The notes under the pieces are model-generated. The model was not told the origin of the DNA. It searched no databases and saw only the letters and a list, made by a program, of their open reading frames with translations. From assembly GCA_050732635.1 (NCBI GenBank), contig JBOHRE010000076.1:1-16566 (forward strand): a stretch of 16,566 nt of DNA, in the 5' to 3' direction. This DNA comes from JBOHRE01 sp050732635 (GTDB taxonomy: Bacteria; Gemmatimonadota; Gemmatimonadetes; Longimicrobiales; RSA9). The translations under genes and the position numbers were made by a program. Below, piece after piece: positions 7,894 to 14,224 of the stretch; position 1 is the stretch's first letter; each line of letters opens with the position of its first letter.

Positions 7894-8081
7894 CCGTTCC
7901 TCCTTCGGGGAGAGTTGCGCTCGGATCCTGGCGCCGGCTGGCGGCCGGCCGGATACTCTAGAACGCGCGCCGACGCCGGAGCTTGACGTGCCCCGGCGGG
8001 GAACCCGGCGCCCGGCGACGGGTGTTCAGTCATGGACCGGCGGACTTCGGCCGGCCCTAAACGACGCTTCCGCGGACGATC

Positions 8082-8504
8082 ATGCAAGCCGACAGACTTC
8101 AGAAACCCAAGGCCGAGTGGCGCAAGCTGCTGCCGCGCGACGCCTACGCCGTGCTCTTCGAGGAAGCCACGGAGCGGCCGTTCACCAGCCCGCTGAATGC
8201 CGAGAAGCGCGACGGCACCTTCATCTGTGCGGCGTGCTACCTACCGCTCTTCGATTCGGGCGCGAAGTACGACAGCGGCACCGGGTGGCCCAGCTTCTGG
8301 CAGCCACTCGAGGGTCGGATCGGCACGCGGCGCGACTTCAAGATGATCCTGCCGCGGACGGAATACCATTGCATCCGCTGCACCGGCCATCAAGGGCACG
8401 TGTTCCGCGACGGTCCGCGACCCACGGGGCTGCGGTACTGCAACAACGGCGTGGCCCTGCGCTTCGTGCCGCGCGACGCGACGCTGCCCGCACTGCGCAC
8501 GTGA
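8082..8504 (+). CDS. msrB: Peptide-methionine (R)-S-oxide reductase MsrB
   Basis: This encodes 140 residues, the usual length for a cytosolic MsrB, with no signal peptide. The enzyme reduces the R-epimer of methionine sulfoxide in proteins. The two zinc-binding CxxC pairs are present (Cys49/52 and Cys97/100). The substrate-pocket motif GWPSFWQP lies at 68-75, GHQGHVF at 102-108, and the catalytic cysteine at 120 in GLRYCNNG. The last motif is RYCNNG where many family members have RYCIN or RYCMN, a mild variant. The ribosome binding site is weak (GGA at 8074). Its stop codon overlaps the msrA start, so the two are one translational unit. It is divergent from the susC-like gene across a 188-base gap in which I see no clear promoter. 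Confidence 0.96.
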   Translation: MQADRLQKPKAEWRKLLPRDAYAVLFEEATERPFTSPLNAEKRDGTFICAACYLPLFDSGAKYDSGTGWPSFWQPLEGRIGTRRDFKMILPRTEYHCIRCTGHQGHVFRDGPRPTGLRYCNNGVALRFVPRDATLPALRT

Positions 8505-9097
8505 GCGCCACCGCGTTGCAGGACGGGCCCACGATCCCAGCGGCAAATGCCGCGCTTGCGACCTTCGCCGGCGGCTGCTTCTGGTGCATGGAGCCGCCGT
8601 TCGATGCCGCCGACGGCGTGCTCGAGACCCTCTCCGGCTACACCGGCGGGCACCGGCCCAAGCCGACGTACGAGCAGGTGGTTGCCGGCGTCACCGGCCA
8701 CGCCGAGGCGGTTCAGGTGCGCTACGATCCGCGGCGGATCGGCTACGAGGCGTTGCTCGACATCTTCTGGCGCAACATCGACCCCACCACGGCCGCTGGA
8801 CAGTTCTGCGACATCGGCGCGCAGTACCGGCCCGCGATCTTCTATCACGACGAGGAGCAGCGGCGGCTCGCCGAAGCATCACGCGATGCGCTGCTCCGCT
8901 CCGGACGCTTCCCCAACGTCGCGGTCGAGATCGCGCCCGCCGCCGAGTTCTGGCCGGCGGAGGCGTACCATCAGGACTACTACCGCAAGAACCCGCTCCG
9001 CTACGCGCTCTATCACCGCGGCTCGGGCCGGGAACGTAGACTGGCGAACCTCTGGCGTGACGACGCGGCCCAGCGCCGCGACGAGAGGCAGGGCTGA
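8501..9097 (+). CDS. msrA: Peptide-methionine (S)-S-oxide reductase MsrA
   Basis: This encodes 198 residues and reduces the S-epimer of methionine sulfoxide, complementing MsrB. The signature FAGGCFWCMEPPF places the catalytic Cys at 26 (GCFWC). Later family motifs are LSGYTGG, YDP.RI.YE.LL.IFW, DIGAQYRPAIFY and YHQDYYRKNP. The start is a GTG whose last two bases are the first two of the msrB TGA (GTGA overlap), so translation is probably coupled and no separate ribosome binding site is needed. No signal peptide is seen, so it acts in the cytosol. The C-terminal tail after KNPLRYALY is polar and basic (RGSGRERR, QRRDERQG); it may carry a resolving function elsewhere in the family, but here it has no cysteine. 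The open frame extends far upstream but is shadow sequence there. Confidence 0.96.
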   Translation: MSATALQDGPTIPAANAALATFAGGCFWCMEPPFDAADGVLETLSGYTGGHRPKPTYEQVVAGVTGHAEAVQVRYDPRRIGYEALLDIFWRNIDPTTAAGQFCDIGAQYRPAIFYHDEEQRRLAEASRDALLRSGRFPNVAVEIAPAAEFWPAEAYHQDYYRKNPLRYALYHRGSGRERRLANLWRDDAAQRRDERQG

Positions 9098-9100
9098 CTC

Positions 9101-9226
9101 ACCGCCGAGTGCGCAGAGAGCGCGGAGAAAAACAATAGAAAATGTTTTGGTGCCGGTGATCTGCGGCCGACCGGTCATCCTCTGCGTCCTCAGCGCCCTC
9201 GGCGGTCACCCCTCTGCGCTCTCCAA
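9101..9226. repeat. Inverted cluster of degenerate 9-bp repeats (CGCnGAGnn)
   Basis: The left arm at 9103-9129 holds three tandem 9-base units: CGCCGAGTG, CGCAGAGAG and CGCGGAGAA. The right arm, read on the minus strand from 9204 back to 9178, holds CGCCGAGGG, CGCTGAGGA and CGCAGAGGA. A further CGCAGAGGG lies just outside it, within sodC. The two arms (9101-9126 and 9181-9206) match at 21 of 26 positions as an inverted repeat. The spacer contains an unusually A+T-rich stretch at 9127-9150. TGTTTTGG at 9143-9150 is mirrored by CCAAAACA at 9223-9230. Repeats of the ACCGCAGAG...CGCAGAG type are, as I recall, dispersed between genes in several high-GC phyla. It occupies the gap between convergent msrA and sodC and may also act as a transcription barrier. 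Confidence 0.6.
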
Positions 9227-9760
9227 AACACCGCAGACGAGGCGGGCGCCGCTGTCGCCCGAGGGATCGGTCTCCTGGTCGTCGGCCGCGGCGTGGATCA
9301 CGAGCGCGCTACCGTCGGCGTCGAACAGCGATCGCGGCCCGGGTGTCAGGGAGACGAGGTCGCTGACCGCGCGGTAGTCCGCGGTGCCACCGACGAGCAC
9401 CTCCAGGTTGGGCAGGTCGCCGGCGTGCGGGCCGCCTGGGTTGTCGAGCCCGTGCTGGCGGCCGGCCGGGTTGAAGTGGCCGCCCGCGGACGCGAAATCA
9501 GCACCTGCCTCGCAGACGCCCGTTTCGTGAATGTGGATGCCGTGGAGTCCGGTGGGCAGGCCGCCGGCGGCGACCGCGATGACCACCGAGTCGCCCTGCT
9601 GCACCAGCTCGGCGCTGCCGACGGTCGCGCCGGTCGCGTCGACCAGCGTCGCCGTCGCGCGCGGCGCGTCGCCGGCGCCCGGCGAGGCGGACGCACAGCC
9701 GGTGAGCAGGCCGAGCGCCGTCGCCAGCAGGGTGTACCGTTGCCAACCGCTTGCCTTCAT
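9206..9760 (-). CDS. sodC: Cu/Zn superoxide dismutase, lipoprotein
   Basis: This encodes 184 residues and dismutates superoxide outside the inner membrane. A signal peptide ends in the lipobox LLTGC with Cys22, so it is membrane-anchored. Copper ligands are His76, His78, His95 and His156 (HGIHIHETG, GGHFNP, ALVIHAAADD). Zinc ligands are His95, His103, His112 and Asp115 (GLDNPGGPHAGDLPN). The structural disulfide is Cys83-Cys176, and the active-site arginine is Arg173 in GARLVCG, so all key residues are present. The final residues ESAEG and the stop are encoded within a 9-bp repeat cluster that appears to have replaced or extended the original 3' end. A strong ribosome binding site (AAGGAGGAGG) stands six bases before ATG 9760. 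It is convergent with msrBA, with which it shares an oxidative-stress theme. Confidence 0.96.
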   Translation of the reverse strand: MKASGWQRYTLLATALGLLTGCASASPGAGDAPRATATLVDATGATVGSAELVQQGDSVVIAVAAGGLPTGLHGIHIHETGVCEAGADFASAGGHFNPAGRQHGLDNPGGPHAGDLPNLEVLVGGTADYRAVSDLVSLTPGPRSLFDADGSALVIHAAADDQETDPSGDSGARLVCGVLESAEG

Positions 9761-9814
9761 CTCGATCCTCCTCCTTCGGGGACTGGAGTCGCGCCGGCCG
9801 GCGCCCGGGACGGG

Positions 9815-10006
9815 GTGACCGGGGCAGATTCCACGCCAGCGAATCGAGCTGACGCGCTGCGCACCGCGGCCAATGCCGCCGGCGACATCGAGACCGCGCG
9901 GGTCTGCGACCAGATCCTCGAGGAGGAGCAGGCGATGGCGCGTTTCCTGGCGGATACGCTGCCCATCGCCGTCGAGCAGGTCATGGCGGAGCCGGTCGGC
10001 GCCTGA
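9815..10006 (+). pseudogene. Short fragment resembling the C-terminus of a ferritin-like (DUF892/YciE-type) protein
   Basis: From a GTG at 9815 the frame encodes 63 residues. The segment ADALRTAANAAGDIETARVC followed by DQILEEEQAMARFLADTLP resembles the last helix pair of ferritin-like DUF892-type proteins, with its EEE cluster and following amphipathic helix. The N-terminal helices that would complete a four-helix bundle are missing: upstream lies the leader of the divergent sodC. It is most simply a 5'-truncated remnant, though a short expressed protein cannot be excluded. The GTG has no clear ribosome binding site. It ends 12 bases before the convergent lipoprotein gene. The family assignment is from memory of its motif and is not certain. 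Confidence 0.45.
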
Positions 10007-10018
10007 CGCGCCGCAGGC

Positions 10019-10813
10019 TCAGTCGTCGATCTCGAGCTCCACGAAGCCGTCCTCGAATTCCAGCTCGAGCTCCAGCAACCGGCCGGTCGTCGCGTGATCC
10101 CACTGCGTCAGGTCCAGAACGCTACCATCCGGGCGTCGGAACCAGAACCCCGGCGCCACGTCGATCACGAGCGCCCGATCGCCCGGCACCACGAGCGGCG
10201 GATTCAGCTCCATCTCGACCTCGATCTCCGCCTCGATGAACACCGAGAAAGGCTGCGGCGCACCGCCGACGGGCGTGAACGTGCCCACCACCAGCGCGCT
10301 CGCCCGATCCGGCCACTCCGGGAACTCCGACCGGATCTGCGCGCGTAGCGCCGCGATTGCCGCGGCATCCTCGTCATCCTCGTCGTCCTCGAGGTCCTCG
10401 ACCTCGAACTCCAGCTCGTCGTAGGTGCCCGGTCGGATCGCGTCCTGCGTGATCGTCACCACCCCGCCCGCATCCACCGGCAGCTGCACAAAGAAGGGAC
10501 CCGACTCGAACTCCGCGCAATCGTCGTCGTCCTCTCGCTCGCACGCGTCGTCGTCGCCCTCCAGCTCGAACTCCTCGACGATCAGCCGCACGTCCGTGAT
10601 CGTCAGGACGCCGTTCGTGCCCTCCACCGTCAGCGCCTGCGACGCGTCCACCGCCGCCGGCCCCAGCGACGCCTGGCCCGCCTGACCCGCGCTGCGAAAA
10701 CGGATCGCCACCTCCCCCTCGCCCAACCCCGTGCCGTCCTCGCACGCCGCGGCGCCGAGCGCCGCCGCCAACGCGAATGGCGCCAACAGAGCCCGCTTCA
10801 GAAACGTCCGCAT
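10019..10813 (-). CDS. Highly acidic DUF4382-like lipoprotein
   Basis: This encodes 264 residues. The signal peptide has a lipobox-like GAAAC with Cys24, slightly off-consensus because the -3 residue is Ala. The mature protein reads as a beta-sandwich: LTITDVRLIVEEFELE (70-85), then VQLPVDAGGVVTI, then RPGTYDELEFEVEDL (127-141), similar to DUF4382 proteins where a strand pair is followed by a PGTY motif. Two acidic clusters stand out: EGDDDACEREDDDDC (85-99), with two cysteines, and LEDDEDDEDAAA (141 onward). Together with an acidic C-terminus they give a strongly negative protein that may bind calcium. A motif RRPDGS recurs as RRPDGT in the lipoprotein at 12582. A good ribosome binding site (GGGAGG) precedes ATG 10813. 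The gene is divergent from the sigma-54 regulator across 269 bases. Function unknown. Confidence 0.85.
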   Translation of the reverse strand: MRTFLKRALLAPFALAAALGAAACEDGTGLGEGEVAIRFRSAGQAGQASLGPAAVDASQALTVEGTNGVLTITDVRLIVEEFELEGDDDACEREDDDDCAEFESGPFFVQLPVDAGGVVTITQDAIRPGTYDELEFEVEDLEDDEDDEDAAAIAALRAQIRSEFPEWPDRASALVVGTFTPVGGAPQPFSVFIEAEIEVEMELNPPLVVPGDRALVIDVAPGFWFRRPDGSVLDLTQWDHATTGRLLELELEFEDGFVELEIDD

Positions 10814-11072
10814 CTGCTCCTCCCTCGATGTGAGTGCTACGCCACCGCTCGCCGATCAGCGCAAGACCGGTGCGGCGCTGGCCTGAACCGCGCAAGTGCA
10901 ACGGGTGACGACACTTAGACCCTGTGCAGCGCGCCTGGCGGCGGATCGCGGTCTGTCCTATTTTGAGACAGTCGGCGCGCCGGCTGTGGCACACCGGGTC
11001 AGAACGGCCGGCGACCTGGTCCGCTGCGGGGGACGGCGGCACAGCGTAGTGACCTGGACGAGACCCTGGGAC

Positions 11073-11079
11073 GGAGGGG
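11073..11079 (+). promoter_or_regulatory. Ribosome binding site supporting a TTG start
   Basis: GGAGGGG, followed by CGT, precedes TTG 11083 at good spacing. This is the strongest ribosome binding site nearby and no in-frame ATG exists until well inside the domain, so a TTG start is favoured. The remaining upstream gap (10814-11072) shows TTGAGA at 10963-10968 but no matching -10 box. Confidence 0.65.
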
Positions 11080-11082
11080 CGT

Positions 11083-12432
11083 TTGGCAGACCTGGCGCCG
11101 GTGAAGCCGACGATCGCGGTCTACGCGGTGTCGGACGCGTTCTCGGTGATGTGGGCCGAGCTGGCGGAGTCGGTGGGGGCGACGTCAGTGGTGGCCAGCA
11201 CGCTGTCGGAGCTGGCGCCAATGGGCGGCGCGTGCGCGGTGGTGGTGTCGCTGGGCGGAATGGAGGCGGGCACGGCCGAGGCGCTGGCGCAGGTGCGCGG
11301 CGCGGGAGCCGAGCTGGTCGGTGTGGTTGGCGCGGCGGCCGACCATCGGCTGGCGGTTACTGCGCTGCGGTCGGGCGCGGCGCAGTATTTCGCGTTGCCA
11401 CAGGATCTGGAGGCGCTGCGGACGTGGCTGCAGGAGCGAGCGGATCGGTGGCGAGCCGATCGAGATGCGGAGACGCTGGCGGCGGCGGCGGCGGCCGCGT
11501 ACGACTTCTCGGCGCAGGTCGGGCGCAGCGCGGGTCTGCGCCGCGCACTGGAGCGGGCGGCGCGCATCATCCCGCACGCATCGACGACGGTGTTGATCAC
11601 GGGCGAAACCGGCACGGGCAAGGAGCTGCTTGCCCAGGCCATTCACTACAACGGGCCGCGTGGGCGGCACCCGTTCGTCGAGGTGAACTGCAGTGCCCTG
11701 CCGCCGACGCTGCTGGAGGCGGAGCTCTTCGGCTACGAGCGCGGCGCGTTCACGGATGCGCGCGCGGCGAAGCCGGGACTCTTCGAGGCGGCGCACCGCG
11801 GCACCATCCTGCTGGACGAGATCGGCGAGCTGCACCTCGAGCTGCAGACGAAGCTGCTGCGGCTGCTCGAGGACCGGCGAGTGCGTCGGCTGGGCAGTGT
11901 GCGCCCCGTCGATGTCGACGTGCGCATCATTGCTGCCACACACGTCGATCTGCCGGCCGCGGTCCGCGACGGCCGGTTCCGCGAGGACCTGTACTACCGG
12001 CTGAGCGTCGTGCCCATCGAGCTGCCGCCACTGCGCGAGCGCGGTGATGACATCGTGCTGCTCGCGGAGCACTTCCTCGCGCGTTTCGCACGGGAATACG
12101 ACGCGCCCGGCGTCATGCTGACCGCCGAGCTGCGGCGCGCGCTGCAAGCGCATTCGTGGCCGGGCAACATCCGCGAGCTGCGCAACGCGCTCGAGCGCGC
12201 GGTCCTGCTGGGCGACGGCGGCCTCCAGTCAGACGACCTGTTCCGCACGCCGGTGCCACGGTCCAGCGTCGCGGGCGGCGCGCTGCCCTTCCCCGCGCCG
12301 CTGGAGGCGATCGAGCGCGCTGCCGCGCGCGCAATGCTGGAGCTGCACGGCGGCAACAAGAGCGGTGCGGCGACCGCGCTCGGCATCAGCCGATCGCGTC
12401 TGTACCGGCTGCTGGAGGGCGGCGAGACATGA
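11083..12432 (+). CDS. Sigma-54-dependent (NtrC-family) transcription activator with degenerate receiver domain
   Basis: This encodes 449 residues and activates sigma-54 RNA polymerase. Residues 10-116 have the strand/helix order of a response-regulator receiver, but the strand that should carry the phosphorylated aspartate reads VVVSLGG (53-59) and the conserved lysine region reads YFALPQD. It is probably not phosphorylated. An Ala/Arg-rich linker leads to the AAA+ domain: Walker A GETGTGKE (174-181), the sigma-54 contact loop GAFTDA (221-226; the usual form is GAFTGA), Walker B TILLDEIGEL (from 241), then FREDLYYRLSVVPIELPPLRER and HSWPGNIRELRNALERAV. A Fis-type helix-turn-helix (NKSGAATALGISRSRLYRLL) ends the protein. 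The TTG start follows a strong ribosome binding site. It lies between two lipoprotein genes; its targets are unknown. Confidence 0.95.
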   Translation: MADLAPVKPTIAVYAVSDAFSVMWAELAESVGATSVVASTLSELAPMGGACAVVVSLGGMEAGTAEALAQVRGAGAELVGVVGAAADHRLAVTALRSGAAQYFALPQDLEALRTWLQERADRWRADRDAETLAAAAAAAYDFSAQVGRSAGLRRALERAARIIPHASTTVLITGETGTGKELLAQAIHYNGPRGRHPFVEVNCSALPPTLLEAELFGYERGAFTDARAAKPGLFEAAHRGTILLDEIGELHLELQTKLLRLLEDRRVRRLGSVRPVDVDVRIIAATHVDLPAAVRDGRFREDLYYRLSVVPIELPPLRERGDDIVLLAEHFLARFAREYDAPGVMLTAELRRALQAHSWPGNIRELRNALERAVLLGDGGLQSDDLFRTPVPRSSVAGGALPFPAPLEAIERAAARAMLELHGGNKSGAATALGISRSRLYRLLEGGET

Positions 12433-12581
12433 GCTGTCTCGCAACGCGACGAGTGTCGCCGGACAGGACAGGTGTGCGCGCAGCCGCAGGCGCGCCTACG
12501 CGACCGCCGTGGGGCACGCCGCCTGCTCTATCGGCAACGGGCGTCGCGAGGCCGGCGCCACCAACCCGAACGAAAACGTCA

Positions 12582-13193
12582 ATGCATCGATCGAAGTCGA
12601 TCCTGGTTGCCGCCGTGCTGCTGGCACCCGGTTGCGGCGACAGCACGGCGCCGGAGGCGGAAGCCGTGCCGGAGTCGCAGCTCGAGTTCGTGCGGTTCCC
12701 GGCGGACCTGCAGCCGCTGGTCACCCGGCAGGGCAGCGTCTGGGCAGTGAAGGGTGAAAGCAGCGAGCTAGTGCTTCGGTACCAGGCGGAGCCCGGCGAG
12801 GACGAAGGCGAGGAGTTCCTGGAGTTCGACATCCCGGGCAATGCGCTGCTGCGCCGGCCGGACGGCACGCTGTTTCAGCGAGGCGATTCGGTGCTGATCA
12901 CCGTGACGGTCGACGACGGCGGGCGCTTCCTGTTCCACTTCGAGCCCTCGGGACTCGTCTTCGATCCGGACCATGCGCCCGAGCTGGAGATCACGTACCG
13001 CCGGGTGGGTGGCGACCTGAACGGCGATGGTACGGTCGACGACGACGATGACGACCTCGAGGACCGGATGAGCCTGTGGCGGCAGGAGCGACCGGGCCTG
13101 CCCTGGTTCCGGATCGGCACGGTGAAGTTCGAGGACCTCGACGAGGTCGAGGCGGAGATCTTCAGCTTCACCGGGTTCGCGATCGCCGCGTGA
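12582..13193 (+). CDS. Lipoprotein with an EF-hand/dockerin-like calcium loop
   Basis: This encodes 203 residues. A short signal peptide with the lipobox APGC places the lipidated cysteine at 18. The mature part is acidic and beta-rich: VTRQGSVWAVKGESSELVLRYQ, then LLRRPDGTLFQRGDSVLITVTVD, then FHFEPSGLVFDPDH. At residues 145-156 DLNGDGTVDDDD matches the calcium-loop consensus of dockerin and EF-hand domains, followed by a helix DDLEDRMSLWRQE. A closing segment ends in FTGFAIAA. I do not recognise a named family. The ribosome binding site before ATG 12582 is weak. The 149 bases after the regulator gene hold no visible terminator, so read-through from it is possible. The downstream TPR gene follows after 17 bases, suggesting an operon. 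Confidence 0.82.
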   Translation: MHRSKSILVAAVLLAPGCGDSTAPEAEAVPESQLEFVRFPADLQPLVTRQGSVWAVKGESSELVLRYQAEPGEDEGEEFLEFDIPGNALLRRPDGTLFQRGDSVLITVTVDDGGRFLFHFEPSGLVFDPDHAPELEITYRRVGGDLNGDGTVDDDDDDLEDRMSLWRQERPGLPWFRIGTVKFEDLDEVEAEIFSFTGFAIAA

Positions 13194-13210
13194 GGGGCGG
13201 CAGCGGACCG

Positions 13211-14224
13211 ATGAGCGCCGAGCGCAGAACGGAGCTGCTCGCTCGCGCGAGAGCGCTGGAGCGCGGCCGTGATCACGCCGGCATCGCGGCGCTGCTCGGC
13301 GACGTCGACCCAGCCGAGCTGGTGGGCGAGCCGGAGCTGGGTTTCCTGCTCGCCACGGCCTGGCGGCGTACGGGACAGCCCGGGCGCGCGCTCGAGCTGA
13401 CTCGTCAGCTCGCCGTCTCCTGCGCCAGGCGCGGCCGCGATCGGCTCTGGCGCGCCAGGTTGAACCTCGAGGCCGCGCTGCAATTCGACCGTGGCGACAC
13501 CGCCGCGGCGGAGTCGCTGTGGCGCACGGTGGCCGATGAGGCGCTGAGCGCCGCCGACGACGAGCTGCTCGCGAACGCGCACAACAACCTGGGCGTGGTC
13601 TTCACGCTGCAGGGTCGGCACGACGAAGCGCTCGCCGCCTACGGCCGCGCGCTCGCCGCCTGCCAGCGGCGAGGCGACCGCGGCGGCATGGCGCGGGCAC
13701 ACCAGAACCTGGCGATCTCCTACCGGGAGCTGGGCTTCCTGCGCGACGCGGACACGCATTTCACCGCCGCGCGAGAGCACGCCCACGCCGATGGCAGCGA
13801 AGATCTGGTGGGCCGAGCCGAGGAAGAGCGTGCAATCCTCTTCCTGCTCGCCGGCGATGAGCGGCTGGCCGCCGCCGCGGCGGAACGCGCGCTCGTGCGG
13901 TTTCAGCGGATCGGCGACACGGTCGGCATGGGTGAGGCGCTGCGGGTGCTCGGGCTCGCCGACCTGGCCGCGCAACGGCCCCAGGACGCGCGTTCGCACC
14001 TCGACGCGGCGCTCGCGGCCGCGCGCGAAGGCGGTGCCGCGCTGCTCGAGGCGGAGACACTCGAGGCGCTCGCCGCCGCCGATGAGGCGCTGGGCGGCGG
14101 CAACGCGGATGCGCTCCGCACCGAGGCGCGAACGCTGTTCGCGCGCATGGGCGCGGATGGCTGGGGTCGTCAGATCCGTGCCCGCACCCGCGCGCTGGCG
14201 CAGGCAACCCTCAGCGACGGTTGA
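13211..14224 (+). CDS. Cytoplasmic TPR-repeat protein
   Basis: This encodes 337 residues, almost entirely alpha-helical, with no signal peptide. Clear TPR units include AHNNLGVVFTLQGRHDEALA and on to about residue 151, then ARAHQNLAISYRELGFLRDA from about 161. More degenerate units lie before and after (TAWRRTGQPGRALELTRQLA; GMGEALRVLGLADLAAQRPQ). Such arrays are protein-protein scaffolds; the partner is unknown. The arrangement resembles the TPR halves of bacterial regulatory proteins but has no attached DNA-binding or enzymatic domain. AGCGGA lies close to ATG 13211. A GTG at 13190 overlaps the preceding TGA in frame and is an alternative coupled start. The last 14 bases overlap the 3' end of the convergent gene. 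Confidence 0.88.
   Translation: MSAERRTELLARARALERGRDHAGIAALLGDVDPAELVGEPELGFLLATAWRRTGQPGRALELTRQLAVSCARRGRDRLWRARLNLEAALQFDRGDTAAAESLWRTVADEALSAADDELLANAHNNLGVVFTLQGRHDEALAAYGRALAACQRRGDRGGMARAHQNLAISYRELGFLRDADTHFTAAREHAHADGSEDLVGRAEEERAILFLLAGDERLAAAAAERALVRFQRIGDTVGMGEALRVLGLADLAAQRPQDARSHLDAALAAAREGGAALLEAETLEALAAADEALGGGNADALRTEARTLFARMGADGWGRQIRARTRALAQATLSDG

Noticed and set aside
7915..8081. Promoters in the susC/msrB divergent gap, including TTGACG near 7983
   Set aside because: No -10-like hexamer lies at suitable spacing on either strand. CCCCGGCGGGG at 7991-8001 is too short a stem to call.
10961..11000. TTGAGA followed by TGGCAC as a sigma-70 or sigma-54 promoter upstream of the regulator
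   Set aside because: TTGAGA has no -10 box at 16-18 bases, and TGGCAC at about 10986 is not followed by TTGC at the required distance. Other TGGCAC sites in the window fail in the same way.
11480..11500. Run of GCG codons in the regulator linker as a tandem repeat of interest
   Set aside because: It is a short polyalanine linker between receiver-like and AAA+ domains, common in GC-rich genomes.
13190..13211. GTG 13190 as the start of the TPR gene, overlapping the previous stop
   Set aside because: The added residues VRGGSGP look like leader sequence and ATG 13211 has purine-rich sequence just before it. It is kept only as an alternative.
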